NCBI GenBank assembly: GCA_937981765.1
Contig: CALJOM010000004.1
Coordinates: forward strand, 62,001 to 126,000
Reading direction: 5' to 3'
Length of the DNA: 64,000 nucleotides
Source: an uncultured Bacteroidales bacterium
GTDB taxonomy: Bacteria > Bacteroidota > Bacteroidia > Bacteroidales > Salinivirgaceae
The notes beneath the pieces were generated by a model. That model was given only the letters and a program-made list of their open reading frames with translations, did no database searches and was not told the DNA's origin. Within the stretch, counting starts at the first letter, position 1; each line of letters opens with the position of its first letter. Made by a program: the position numbers and the translations under genes. Of this stretch, positions 45,382 through 55,187 are shown one piece after another.

Positions 45382-46578
45382 CTATCGCTTTATTGTAAGC
45401 CAATCTTCAGGATTCAATTTTTCGTTTTCTTTCCAAATTTGAAATTTTACAATAGAAAAATCTCTATTGCCATCGCTATTAACTTTACCAATTATTTCTT
45501 TTGTCTTAACTTTTTGACCTCTCTGCACATAAACCTCTTCTAGATTTGAATAAACGGTAAGATATCGGCCATGACGTACTAAAACAACCTTATTTAGACC
45601 CGGAATAATCAAAACATTTGTTACAATTCCTTCAAATACAGTCCTAACCGATGAATTATTTTCAGTGGCAATATCAACACCGTCGTTTCTTGTAACCACT
45701 CCCTTAAAAACAGGGTGTTCGTGTGTACCAAACCTTTCAGTAATAAAACCTCTTTCAATAGGCCAAGGGAGTTTTGATTTATTTTTTTCAAAACTATCGC
45801 TCACAACAATTTCTTCAGGAGTGAGATCAAACGACAACTTTCCTTTTTTATTTTTAGCAATTTCATTTTCAATAATCTGTTTAATTTTTCTATTAAGCTC
45901 TTCAGCAAGTTTTTGACTTTCGCGAATTTTTCTTTTTATACGTTCTTCCTCTTGTTTAAGTTTACCAATTTGCTCATCGAGCAACTTAAGATCACGATTT
46001 AAAACAACTAATTCATTATCCAGACTTTTTATAAGTTCCCTTTTTTCATTTCTCAACACAACAACATTTGTAAGCTGTTTATTAAGATCATTTTGTACTT
46101 CTTGGATCTGTTGAACTTTTTCTCTTCTTGATTTTGAAATAATTGATAAATATTTAAATCTTTGAAATGCTTGATCTAAATTATAACTCCCAAAAATATA
46201 CATTAATTGAATTTTTGAACTTTTTAATTTATAGGCCAATAAAATATCATTAGCGTAATTTATTTTAATCCTATTTATAGTTGCTTCATTATTGGTTATG
46301 CTTGAATTTAAAATTGCAATTTCCCGCTCTAATATATTTAATTCAGATTTCAAGGTAGTTATGTTAGATTGTCGTAAAGTAATTCTTTTTCGTAGTAATA
46401 CTATTGATTCAACGCTTCTATCCTTTTGTAAACCTACAGATTTTAATAATTCGTTAGCTTCATTGATTTCTTTTTGCAATTGATTTCTTTGTTGCTCAAG
46501 TTCTTTACGATCTTGGCCTATAAGATAATTCAGACTAACACATAGGAAAAGAATATAAGCTAAAAATATTTTGACCAT
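45382..46578 (-). CDS. Murein hydrolase activator EnvC-like (degenerate M23 domain)
   Basis: A periplasmic coiled-coil protein with a LytM domain, about 398 residues from ATG 46578. That start is 2 bases after the upstream stop and begins the signal peptide MVKIFLAYILFLCVSLNYLIG; the long frame to 46689 is rejected. The coiled coil covers residues 20-240. In the C-terminal LytM domain the zinc ligands are gone: the HxGxD position reads NDGVD, and the HxH position reads VKFQ. This matches EnvC-type activators, which stimulate amidases without cutting peptidoglycan themselves. Confidence 0.88.
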   Translation of the reverse strand: MVKIFLAYILFLCVSLNYLIGQDRKELEQQRNQLQKEINEANELLKSVGLQKDRSVESIVLLRKRITLRQSNITTLKSELNILEREIAILNSSITNNEATINRIKINYANDILLAYKLKSSKIQLMYIFGSYNLDQAFQRFKYLSIISKSRREKVQQIQEVQNDLNKQLTNVVVLRNEKRELIKSLDNELVVLNRDLKLLDEQIGKLKQEEERIKRKIRESQKLAEELNRKIKQIIENEIAKNKKGKLSFDLTPEEIVVSDSFEKNKSKLPWPIERGFITERFGTHEHPVFKGVVTRNDGVDIATENNSSVRTVFEGIVTNVLIIPGLNKVVLVRHGRYLTVYSNLEEVYVQRGQKVKTKEIIGKVNSDGNRDFSIVKFQIWKENEKLNPEDWLTIKR

Positions 46579-46579
46579 T

Positions 46580-47371
46580 TTAAAGCTTTTTGATTTCATA
46601 TCTACCTGGAATTTTAAACGGTATATTAATTTCCCGGTACGACTCAATTTTTCTATAATTAATTTCAATCTTGGTGTTTTTATTTCCATTTTTTATAGAA
46701 ATAATTTCCATTGATTGTGGCAGTTGAATTTTATCTATGGTTATAAAGTTTTTAAACCTAATCTCTAAATTTATAGGATCGATACTACGATAAATTTTAA
46801 TATTTTTTGGCTTCAATGTTTTTGAGTCAATAACGACATCGGTATAATAGTTTATATTCCGAGAAAACATTAATATATCATCGCTTGGGCCAGATTCAAT
46901 TCTGGCTTCAGTAAAATCAAAAACGTTTTCAACAGCCAATAAACTACCAGTAAGGGCATATTGAAGGCTATTAAAATTTAATGGTGAACCTAAAAACTTT
47001 TCTGCAAGAGAATAACTACCTTCATAAACAGTCTTTTGGGTAGGTATCATAATTTTAAAATCGTTAGTGGTAAATAATGCTCTACCTATCTCTATCCCGA
47101 CTTTTGCATTAGCATTAATCCAAATTGCGCTATCTTTTATAATACGTATCTGTCCTGTTATAGATTGTTCTACATGATTATACGAAACAATAGCGCTATA
47201 GAAAATAATAATGTTGGATATTTGTTTATTTTCATATATTATGCTTTCAATAAGATTACTTTTGTCGAAGTCCTTAAAACGCAATTCGTATTTTTTTGTT
47301 ATAGAACAAGATGTGTCTAATAAAAGTATTAATCCACTGCAGAAAATAAAAATTTTATTTCTATTCGACAT
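46580..47371 (-). CDS. DUF4292 lipoprotein
   Basis: About 263 residues from ATG 47371, which overlaps the upstream TPR gene by 11 bases. The start gives MSNRNKIFIFCSGLILLLDTSC with a lipobox ending in cysteine, so it is a lipoprotein. The rest is a beta-rich domain (GQIRIIKDSAIWINANAKVG, FLGSPLNF, ISIKNGNKNTKIEINYRKI) resembling the LolA/LolB fold, which is the usual relation given for DUF4292. Possible lipid or lipoprotein handling in the periplasm, inferred. It is cotranscribed with the TPR lipoprotein and envC. Confidence 0.83.
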   Translation of the reverse strand: MSNRNKIFIFCSGLILLLDTSCSITKKYELRFKDFDKSNLIESIIYENKQISNIIIFYSAIVSYNHVEQSITGQIRIIKDSAIWINANAKVGIEIGRALFTTNDFKIMIPTQKTVYEGSYSLAEKFLGSPLNFNSLQYALTGSLLAVENVFDFTEARIESGPSDDILMFSRNINYYTDVVIDSKTLKPKNIKIYRSIDPINLEIRFKNFITIDKIQLPQSMEIISIKNGNKNTKIEINYRKIESYREINIPFKIPGRYEIKKL

Positions 47372-49091
47372 ATTCCTTTCGTTCAATTTTTATTGGTAAA
47401 TACTTTGACCCTCCACCTCTTTCAAAGGCCTCCTTCCAAGCCATAAGAGCATCTTCTATTTGATTATTGAAAAATAGAATGTCTCCATAGTGCTCTAAAA
47501 TCGTACCGTTTTGCCCACCTCCATATAAAATAGCCAGTTCGATGTATTTTAGGGCTTCTTCAAAGCGTCCTAAAACAAAAAGAATGTATGCGTATGTATC
47601 TAAATAGGTAGGATTTTTAGGTTCAACTTTAATAGTTTTTAAACTCATTTCTAACGCTTTGTCTAAATCCTTTTTCTCTAAAGAAAGGAAATATGCATAG
47701 TTATTAAGAGCAACAATATCGTTGGGTGATTCTTTCAAAATCTCTTCATAGTAGGAGTAAGTTTCAATATTTCTTTTCAAACGATGTGTAACTTCAGCCA
47801 AGGCATGAAGTATATCTATCTTGGTTTTATCAAGAGAACCGGTTAATTTTAAAGCCGATAAAAAATCATCATAACTTCTCAGTAGGGAATCTAAATTAAG
47901 AAATGCATATCCTCTAAGCATATAAAGGTCTCGAATATTAGGATAATATTTTAAAGCGCTAGTAGCAAGTTTAATTAACCGTTCGTAATCTTTAACTTGA
48001 TAACAGAGGTAAATTGTTAAATTCCATAACTCAAGATTATCGGGTTTAAAATTTAAAGAAACTTCAAAAGAATTTATTGCAGAATTAAATTCTTTTTTCC
48101 GATACATTAACTCTCCATATAAGTAACTAATACCCGGGTTATCAGAATAAAGAGTATTGAGGGTTGTAATAAAATTTTCAATTTTAACCTTTAATTCATT
48201 GTTAAACTTTTCACTGTAAGAAAATAAATCTAGAAGAATCGAGATTTTGTCATTTACATCAATAGTTGAATTAATAATGTTATTTTCAAAAATGTTAAAA
48301 GCGAAATTGTATTGCCCGTCTTTTAAAAATAACTTAATTATTTCTTTATTTGCATGAAGATTATTTGGTTCAAGATTTAAAACATAATAATAATTTTTTA
48401 TTGATTGTTTAGTATCTCCTAAAGATGAATAAATATCTCCTAAAAGAAGATAAACAATAACACGGTTGGAATCAACCTCTTTAACTCGATTTAAATATTT
48501 TAAAACCTCTTTAATTTTTCCTTTTTTTAGGTAAATTTGACATTTACTAACTATTATTTCGTCACTATATCCAAACCTTTTTTCAAAAATATCTATAACC
48601 TTGAGCATCTCTCTATATAAACCGTATTCTGAAAATAAATCGATTACATCAAAATATATTTCTATATTTTTTGAATCCAATTCAATTAATTTAAATATAA
48701 GCGGAATTGCAACATTAATTTTATTATTTTTCAATAAGGAATTTATGTATAAAGAAGAATAAAACTGGTTATTTTTTTTTAATTGGTAAGCTTTTCCGGA
48801 ATAATATTCGGCATTAGAAAAATCCCCTTTGGCATAATAAATTTTTCCTAATTCATAATTCGCAGAGTGATAAAACGAATCCTGATGAAGAATTTCAAGC
48901 AATTTTGTTTCAGCAGTTTCAGAACTTCCGTATAATAAGTCGCGTTTTGCATCAATGAGTAAACTAGTATGCTCTTTTTTTGGTATATAGCTGATATTTT
49001 CAACATTTTTAACAACTTTCTTTGTGCAACCGGTCCAAATAACAACAGTAACCAAAAAAATTGTAAGGTGATAACTTTTAAGGGATTCCAT
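47361..49091 (-). CDS. TPR-repeat lipoprotein
   Basis: A protein of about 576 residues beginning MESLKSYHLTIFLVTVVIWTGC, where the cysteine marks a lipoprotein signal. ATG 49100 is a close alternative; the long frame to 49130 is unlikely. The mature part is almost all tetratricopeptide repeats (SANYELGKIYYAKGDFSNAEY, VYLLLGDIYSSLGDTKQSI, LDTYAYILFVLGRFEEALK). Such proteins act as scaffolds in protein assembly. Conserved position between dut and DUF4292 is typical in Bacteroidota; the partner is unknown. Confidence 0.85.
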   Translation of the reverse strand: MESLKSYHLTIFLVTVVIWTGCTKKVVKNVENISYIPKKEHTSLLIDAKRDLLYGSSETAETKLLEILHQDSFYHSANYELGKIYYAKGDFSNAEYYSGKAYQLKKNNQFYSSLYINSLLKNNKINVAIPLIFKLIELDSKNIEIYFDVIDLFSEYGLYREMLKVIDIFEKRFGYSDEIIVSKCQIYLKKGKIKEVLKYLNRVKEVDSNRVIVYLLLGDIYSSLGDTKQSIKNYYYVLNLEPNNLHANKEIIKLFLKDGQYNFAFNIFENNIINSTIDVNDKISILLDLFSYSEKFNNELKVKIENFITTLNTLYSDNPGISYLYGELMYRKKEFNSAINSFEVSLNFKPDNLELWNLTIYLCYQVKDYERLIKLATSALKYYPNIRDLYMLRGYAFLNLDSLLRSYDDFLSALKLTGSLDKTKIDILHALAEVTHRLKRNIETYSYYEEILKESPNDIVALNNYAYFLSLEKKDLDKALEMSLKTIKVEPKNPTYLDTYAYILFVLGRFEEALKYIELAILYGGGQNGTILEHYGDILFFNNQIEDALMAWKEAFERGGGSKYLPIKIERKEYVE

Positions 49092-49104
49092 AATAAACAT
49101 TTTA

Positions 49105-49545
49105 TTAAATACCTGTATGTCCAAAACCACCGTGTGAACGCGTAGTTTCGTTCAAATTATCATTAATATTCCAACTAATTTTCTCATAACGAGTAATAAC
49201 TAATTGGGCAATTCTATCGTGATTTCGAATTCTAAAAATATCTTTCCCTAGATTTATTAATATAACTTTTATTTCTCCTCTATAATCAGAATCTATAGTT
49301 CCAGGGGTATTTAAAACAGTAATACCGTTTTTAAAAGCCAATCCACTTCTTGGCCTAACTTGAGCTTCATATCCATCAGGTAGCTCTATATATATTCCAG
49401 TATTAATTAATTTTATCTCACCCGGTGAAATAATTTCTTCTGTATTATCTGGTATAAATGCGTATAAATCAAGTCCAGAACTACCCTCCGTTTTATACTC
49501 AGGCAGTTTTGCACCACATTCATGTTTAATATTTACAGATATCAT
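49105..49545 (-). CDS. dut: dUTP diphosphatase
   Basis: Hydrolyses dUTP to dUMP and pyrophosphate, keeping uracil out of DNA and feeding dTMP synthesis. The 146-residue protein has the five trimeric dUTPase motifs, with [43 protein letters not shown] and the C-terminal [13 protein letters not shown]-loop-like arm. It overlaps the flippase by 4 bases. Confidence 0.97.
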   Translation of the reverse strand: MISVNIKHECGAKLPEYKTEGSSGLDLYAFIPDNTEEIISPGEIKLINTGIYIELPDGYEAQVRPRSGLAFKNGITVLNTPGTIDSDYRGEIKVILINLGKDIFRIRNHDRIAQLVITRYEKISWNINDNLNETTRSHGGFGHTGI

Positions 49546-50996
49546 AATTTAACCTTTATTTTAATTTTGTAGAAAACTAACACAATAAATGATGCTAAAA
49601 GTAATAATTTGATAGAAAATTTCAGAAATATATTTTCAATATCTAAAAAATGATTTAATGCTAAAATCAACATAAAAACGAAAAATCCTAAAAACATATT
49701 TTTAAAATCGTAAGGGATGGGATATATTCGTTGATTGTAGTATGTAGTTAAAATAAACATGAGAAAATAGCATATTAGTGTAGCAAAAGCAGCTCCCATA
49801 TACCCTTTACTAGGAATTAAAATTATATTTGATATAACAGTTACAATAGCACCTATTAAGGAAAATCGAACGGCATATATTGTTTTATCCAAAATTTTAT
49901 ACCAAACACTCATTGTATAATAAAGACCAAAAAAAACATTAGCAATTAATATTATGGGTACTATTTTTAAACCAATATGATAATTACTGCCAATAAAATA
50001 TTTGAAAATATCCAAGAACAACAAAATAATAAGTGATACGATTAATGCAATGTATAAATAATAAAGTGTAACACGAGAATATTTTTCCTTATTATCAATT
50101 TCTTTAGATATTTTAAATATAAATGGCTCAAAGGCATACCTGAACATGGAATTGAAAATCGTTATTAAAGCAGCAATCTTATAATTGGCAGTATAAATAC
50201 CAATCTCCTTAAAAGAATCAACATTTTTAGGTAGGAAAAATTTTAGAAAAATTTTGTCAGCAACTTCATTAATCATTCCTAATAATCCACTAACCATAAT
50301 AGGTGAAGAGTAGGGTATCATCTTTATAAACAAATTAAAGCTAAAAGCACCCCAGTTATTCTTGATATCTTTAATTAGAAAAATTAGAGTAAAAAGATTA
50401 GCAAATAAATTAGAGTAAAAAGTATATTTAAGTAGATTACTTTTATCGTAAAATTTTAAAACATTTAACTCAAAACAATTTAATTTTGGTAGTATGTACA
50501 AGAATAAAATGTTGAATCCGATATTAACTATTATATTAAAAATTTTTAAAAATGCAAAAGTGCTAGCTCTGTTATGAATACGAAGATTTGCGAACGGAAT
50601 TGTACTTATTACATCAGTTACAATTATTCCAGTAAAAATTAAAACATAATCAGGTTTAGTATCAAGATAATATGAAATATTATTTCTAAACAAAAAAATA
50701 AAACAAGAAAAAAGAAATGAATTAATAAAAAGAAAGATAAACGAGGTAGTAAAGGTATTTTTAAAATCACTATCCTGAGAGGCAAACCTAAAATAAGTAG
50801 TCTCCATTCCATATGTTAGAAGGATAATCACAAAAGCACTGAAAGCATAAAGATACGAGTGAGTACCATAATCACCTTGGGAAGTAAAAATACGAGTGTA
50901 AAAAGGTGTTAAAACGATATAGTTCAGAATTCTTGGTATAACCGAGCCTAAACCATAAATAAAAGTTTGATTAGCAAGCGATTTTAAATTACTCAT
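49542..50996 (-). CDS. Oligosaccharide flippase (MOP superfamily)
   Basis: A 484-residue polytopic membrane protein with about twelve to fourteen hydrophobic helices and the N-terminal motif [22 protein letters not shown] of Wzx/RfbX-like flippases. Such proteins move undecaprenyl-linked glycans across the inner membrane. The TM3-like stretch [24 protein letters not shown] is characteristic. The sequence is strikingly A/T-rich. It overlaps nadA and dut by 4 bases each, so expression is coupled to these housekeeping genes. Another flippase is at 60763. Confidence 0.87.
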   Translation of the reverse strand: MSNLKSLANQTFIYGLGSVIPRILNYIVLTPFYTRIFTSQGDYGTHSYLYAFSAFVIILLTYGMETTYFRFASQDSDFKNTFTTSFIFLFINSFLFSCFIFLFRNNISYYLDTKPDYVLIFTGIIVTDVISTIPFANLRIHNRASTFAFLKIFNIIVNIGFNILFLYILPKLNCFELNVLKFYDKSNLLKYTFYSNLFANLFTLIFLIKDIKNNWGAFSFNLFIKMIPYSSPIMVSGLLGMINEVADKIFLKFFLPKNVDSFKEIGIYTANYKIAALITIFNSMFRYAFEPFIFKISKEIDNKEKYSRVTLYYLYIALIVSLIILLFLDIFKYFIGSNYHIGLKIVPIILIANVFFGLYYTMSVWYKILDKTIYAVRFSLIGAIVTVISNIILIPSKGYMGAAFATLICYFLMFILTTYYNQRIYPIPYDFKNMFLGFFVFMLILALNHFLDIENIFLKFSIKLLLLASFIVLVFYKIKIKVKL

Positions 50997-51931
50997 CTAG
51001 CGCTAATGTCAAGCATACGTAAAATAGGAGCTTCAGCTCTGATTCTTAAATTTTCATCGATAAATATTTCTGGACCTTCAGACACTAAACTATTGTAAAT
51101 CTTTTTAAGATCAATAAGCTTCATAAATTCACAATCGTTACACCCACAATTAGAATCTTCTGGGGGGGCAGGAATAAATGTTTTTTTTGGATTTAATATT
51201 TTCATTTGATGTATTATTCCAGTTTCAGTTACAACAATAAAGGTGTCGTTTTCTGAAAGTTTAGTGTATTCAAGTAAATTTGATGTACTTCCAATAAAGT
51301 CGGAAACAATTAGAATTTCATTAGAACATTCAGGATGAGAAATTATTTGAGCCTTGGGAAATTTTCTTTTCAGCACCAGAATTTTTTCCAAACTAAATTT
51401 TTTGTGTACATGGCAACCACCTTTCCAAAGAACCATAGGCCGTTTTAATTCAAGCGACAGGTAGTTTCCTAAATTGTAATCCGGTGCGAAAATTAATTTT
51501 TGATTTGGATAAAAACTTTCAATAATTTTTTTGGCGTTACTCGATGTACATATAACATCTGATAGAGCTTTTACTTCAATGGAACTATTGATATAGGTTA
51601 CAACTTTATGATTGGGGTATTGATCTATAAATTTTTTAAATTCATTTTCAGGACAACTATCGGCTAAAGAACACCCGGCATTCAGATCTGGTAAAATAAC
51701 TTTTTTTTCTGGGTTTATAATTTTAGCCGTTTCAGCCATAAATTTTACGCCGGCAAACACAATGATGTCTGCAGTAGTTTTTTGAACGGCCTGCGCTAAA
51801 TATAAACTATCGCCAAGAAAATCACTAATATCTTGAACTTCTGGCCTTTGATAGAAATGTCCAAGAATTATGGCATTTTTTTCTTTCTTTAAACGAAGAA
51901 TTTCTTGCTTCAAATCGTTGATATCTGCCAT
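50993..51931 (-). CDS. nadA: Quinolinate synthase A
   Basis: A [4Fe-4S] enzyme that condenses iminoaspartate with dihydroxyacetone phosphate to quinolinate in NAD synthesis. The 312-residue form has the N-terminal AIILGHFYQRPEVQDISDFLGDS, the GCSLADSCP cysteine motif near 87, PDYNLGNY, a WKGGCHVH stretch and the C-terminal CGCNDCEFMK cluster. The iron-sulfur cysteines appear to be in place. No nadB or nadC is next to it. It is the first gene of the long leftward unit, next to the candidate origin. Confidence 0.95.
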   Translation of the reverse strand: MADINDLKQEILRLKKEKNAIILGHFYQRPEVQDISDFLGDSLYLAQAVQKTTADIIVFAGVKFMAETAKIINPEKKVILPDLNAGCSLADSCPENEFKKFIDQYPNHKVVTYINSSIEVKALSDVICTSSNAKKIIESFYPNQKLIFAPDYNLGNYLSLELKRPMVLWKGGCHVHKKFSLEKILVLKRKFPKAQIISHPECSNEILIVSDFIGSTSNLLEYTKLSENDTFIVVTETGIIHQMKILNPKKTFIPAPPEDSNCGCNDCEFMKLIDLKKIYNSLVSEGPEIFIDENLRIRAEAPILRMLDISAR

Positions 51932-51945
51932 TGCATTATAGCTTT

Positions 51946-52346
51946 ATTGTTTTACCATAATATTTATTTAAAATTTAAGGTTTGAAAATACTTTAAGATG
52001 ATTATGATGTATGGTTAGTTTGGTTAAAAAATTTTTCAAAAAATTCTTGCAAATTTCGTTCTAAAATGTTTTTAAAACGTTATCAACAGCAAGAAATTTC
52101 GGATGTGATATTAAATAAATTAGTTAGAGGCAAAATTAACAATTGTTGATAAATTTACGTTAAATTAAAATAGCAAGGTGTTAGGTTTAAGTTATGTTAA
52201 AATATTTGTTAAAAAAACGATAAAAATTCTTAGGTCGAATATTTTGATATTTTATGAAAATCTATAAATAAGCAATAGAGGTAAAACTCCAAAAGAAAAA
52301 CAAAAAATTTTTCAACAGGGATTTTCACAATCTATTAACAAAGGAT
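51946..52346. other. Candidate replication origin (oriC)
   Basis: A roughly 400-base AT-rich stretch without a gene, between nadA and the channel gene. It holds DnaA-box-like sequences: TTATCAACA at 52080-52088, the same on the minus strand at 52144-52152, TTTTCAACA at 52309-52317, and weaker relatives at 52322-52330 and 52332-52340. The boxes differ from the E. coli TTATCCACA at one or two positions. It has long A/T runs that could melt. Genes up to 34.0 kb on the left point left, the four genes after 54.4 kb point right, and sampled lines change from C-rich to G-rich on the plus strand. Inferred, not proven. Confidence 0.5.
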
Positions 52347-54344
52347 TTACCTAAGCACTTTACGGGCAAATGCAACAGTGAAATAAGACATCATAAACAT
52401 TCCTATAAATCCTTCTATACCAGATAAAACTCGTAAAACTCCATCTGGATAGTAATCGCCATAGCCTATTGTAAAGAACGTAATTATACTATGATAAAAT
52501 GAACGGCTAACAATGCTAAGATATCGAGTGTCTAAGGGATTAAAAAGTGATGAGTAGATATGGGAATCTGTATGTAAATCAATAATTAAATAAAGTATAG
52601 AAAAAAATAAATAAACATAAATCATGCTCAGCAATACACGCAAGGGATTTGTTGCGTAATGTCCCATGCGGTCAAAAATTAATTTTTCAGTAAAATATGA
52701 TAAGTAAAAAATAGGTTTAAAATATTTAGGCTTAGAACGGATTTTTTTATTCAAGGATGTTTTGGCGTAATGTCGTTTAAATTCAACGTATGCTAGGTCT
52801 TCTTGATCGTAATTTCCTATGGCGTTAAAATTTTCTTTTAAAAGCCTAAATTGTTCCGCTTTTATAAAATCGTCGGTTTTTTGGTTTTTTATTAACTTTT
52901 TTAAATTCAGTGTATTCCAGTCGATGTAAATTTTGCCTAATAATCGAATACCGGCCAAATTAAGATTTTGAACCTTTAAAGTATACTCCGTGGGATTAAT
53001 GTCTACAATGTCTTTTATGATAGTGTCGCTTAAATCTAAGTTGGAACAGGCAATTAATCTTAAATCGGTATAGGTATCCAGTTCACAGTCTGAAAATTTT
53101 AAACAGTGGAGTTGGGAACGTTTGAAAGAAATCATACCTTGACCAAAATCAACATTTTCGAAGGAGATGCAAGCATTTTCCGATTCAAGATTTGAAAAGT
53201 TGAGAATTCCTTTGCCAAAACGGCAATTTTTAAACATTACATTGGATGCTCCTAACTTAGCAGCTTCAAAGATTTGATCTCCATCGGCAAATATATTTCT
53301 GTAAAAATTAATAGTTCCTGAATTGAACTCTATGGCTCTTAAATCGAATACACACGAACCAAATTCAGCTCGATCGAACATTAGTTCACCTTTGTCAAAT
53401 GTTGAAAAATGAAAATCAATCAGATTTCCGTTGAAGAGGACATTCTTAAAAGAAACTTTTCCGGAATTAAAATTTGAGCCGGTAAATATTTTTTTTTCGT
53501 TACTAAATATCGTATTGCTGAAATCTTTATTGCCATTTCCAAAATCTATACGAGACATGGAAAAATTACCTAGTTTATGGGTTACGTTTCTAAAAATAAA
53601 TTCTCCGTTACCAACTTCAGATTTATCAAAATTGAAATCGCCGGATTCAATAACACAACGATTAAAGTTTTTACGTCCCTCCTTTATGTGAATTATTTCG
53701 AATTGAATAGTAGTGCATTTAAAGAAGTTTTCCGAGAAATCTACATCACCACTACCAAAATCCAGATTTTTAAATTGCACCAGTTTCCCAGAAAAATTGT
53801 TTTGATTGAAGTATTTATTACCGTTGGTAAATAGAGAATTTTTAAGTATTAGATCGGTATTAATAAACTGGTTGCATTTGAAATAGATTGTAGAACAAAC
53901 GAAATTGGAGTTTTCAATAGTAATGCTTTGACAATTCAACTGATTATAAATAAAATAGAACTCTAGTGAAATAATTATAGTATCTTTAATCTTACCAGCT
54001 GTTTCTAAAATCGATAGTTTGCTTAAATTTACCTGGGTTGAACTGAAAAGTATGGAATCAGAAATTGAAAATTTAGCAAGCTCAATGAAGTGAGAATCTT
54101 CTAGGTTTATTCTCTTTCTAATAAGATCGATATCAAAATTTTCAATAAAGCAGTTTTCGAAATCTACCCTATTTTTTTCTAAAACCAAATTTATCCAAGT
54201 TTCAGTGGAAACATAACCCAACAATCGTTTTTGAATAACGGAGTTGTCTTTGTCAAGAAGTAGAAATTCTACGGATTTATCCAAATTCAGTGATGGGGTA
54301 AAAAATGGAACATGAACCACTCTATAATTGAAATTTAGTCTCAT
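52347..54344 (-). CDS. Pentapeptide-like beta-helix protein fused to a two-helix potassium channel
   Basis: A 665-residue protein. Residues about 30-470 repeat a short pattern with F, N, S, G and D at regular spacing (LVQFKNLDFGSGDVDFSENFF-type turns), like a degenerate pentapeptide or right-handed beta-helix. The C-terminal 100 residues hold a helix at about 565-588, a pore loop with TIGYGD at about 625-630 and a last helix at about 640-660, the K+ channel pore layout. The intervening stretch (about 480-560) is charged and may be a linker. Function of the soluble sheet as gate or sensor is inferred. It starts a minus-strand gene next to the candidate origin. Confidence 0.85.
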   Translation of the reverse strand: MRLNFNYRVVHVPFFTPSLNLDKSVEFLLLDKDNSVIQKRLLGYVSTETWINLVLEKNRVDFENCFIENFDIDLIRKRINLEDSHFIELAKFSISDSILFSSTQVNLSKLSILETAGKIKDTIIISLEFYFIYNQLNCQSITIENSNFVCSTIYFKCNQFINTDLILKNSLFTNGNKYFNQNNFSGKLVQFKNLDFGSGDVDFSENFFKCTTIQFEIIHIKEGRKNFNRCVIESGDFNFDKSEVGNGEFIFRNVTHKLGNFSMSRIDFGNGNKDFSNTIFSNEKKIFTGSNFNSGKVSFKNVLFNGNLIDFHFSTFDKGELMFDRAEFGSCVFDLRAIEFNSGTINFYRNIFADGDQIFEAAKLGASNVMFKNCRFGKGILNFSNLESENACISFENVDFGQGMISFKRSQLHCLKFSDCELDTYTDLRLIACSNLDLSDTIIKDIVDINPTEYTLKVQNLNLAGIRLLGKIYIDWNTLNLKKLIKNQKTDDFIKAEQFRLLKENFNAIGNYDQEDLAYVEFKRHYAKTSLNKKIRSKPKYFKPIFYLSYFTEKLIFDRMGHYATNPLRVLLSMIYVYLFFSILYLIIDLHTDSHIYSSLFNPLDTRYLSIVSRSFYHSIITFFTIGYGDYYPDGVLRVLSGIEGFIGMFMMSYFTVAFARKVLR

Positions 54345-54461
54345 ATTCTACGTTTTTCCAAGATGGTCTTTTATCAACCTAAAATTAGATCAGAATGAGA
54401 ATTGTTTTCTTTAAGCTGTCGTGTAAAACTCAATTATAGGTAAATTTACAACAATTTTGGT

Positions 54462-55079
54462 ATGAAAAAAGTAGTTACAATCATTTTGTTGTTTGGGCTG
54501 GTTGCTCAACTTAATTCTCAATCTCATTTTGAGGGTGGAATTTCTATTGGTGCAGTTAGCACTCAAGTTGACGGCGATAGCTATTCAGGATATAATAAAT
54601 CGGGTATCAAGGCTGGCTTTTGGGTGGCTAAACCGCTAAATCCCAAAGTTTATCTAAGCTTTGAAATGAATTATTTTCCGAAAGGTTCCAAAAGTTCCAT
54701 TGTTTTAACACCTGAGGATACGGATTTCTATCTCTTGGTGTTGCATTACATTGAGATGCCAGTTTCTATGCTGTATAATTACGATAAATATTTTTTCGAA
54801 GTAGGTGTTGCTGTAAATTACTTGTTTTCAGACAAACAGGAGGGAATATATCTTCAAAACCAACACTATTCAAATAAAACAGGTTTTAATATGTTTGATT
54901 ACACTTCGTTTGCAGGAATTGGAAAAATTCTTAATGAGCGCTGGCGTATCTCAGCAAGGATCTGCTATTCGATGTGGGATGCTGCAAAAGAGTATGTGCC
55001 ACCAAGTGAAAGATTATATAAAAGACAATATAACAACACGTTATCTGTATCCTTATTTTGGCGGTTAACCTTTTTATGA
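54462..55079 (+). CDS. PorT-like outer-membrane beta-barrel protein
   Basis: A 205-residue protein: signal peptide MKKVVTIILLFGLVAQLNSQS, then eight or so amphipathic strands with repeated aromatic endings (FEGGISIGAVSTQVDG, KVYLSFEMNYFPKG, MPVSMLYNYDKYFFEVGVAVNYLF, WRISARICYSM, LSVSLFWRLTFL). This is the outer-membrane protein beta-barrel/PorT-related fold found in many copies in Bacteroidota. No specific function can be given. It lies 117 bases from the divergent channel gene and begins the rightward gene block. Confidence 0.8.
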   Translation: MKKVVTIILLFGLVAQLNSQSHFEGGISIGAVSTQVDGDSYSGYNKSGIKAGFWVAKPLNPKVYLSFEMNYFPKGSKSSIVLTPEDTDFYLLVLHYIEMPVSMLYNYDKYFFEVGVAVNYLFSDKQEGIYLQNQHYSNKTGFNMFDYTSFAGIGKILNERWRISARICYSMWDAAKEYVPPSERLYKRQYNNTLSVSLFWRLTFL

Positions 55080-55187
55080 GTAAAATAACAGCATTTTAAC
55101 AAATGCGCTGAACCAACTTTATAAAAATATTGTAATTTCGTAAGCAGGTAATTAAGTTATTTTGTAAAATATCTAATTAGTAAAACT

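Noticed and set aside
45382-46578. Loss of zinc ligands in the M23 domain of the EnvC-like protein
   Set aside because: Expected for EnvC-type activators, which stimulate amidases and do not cut themselves; not reported as an anomaly.
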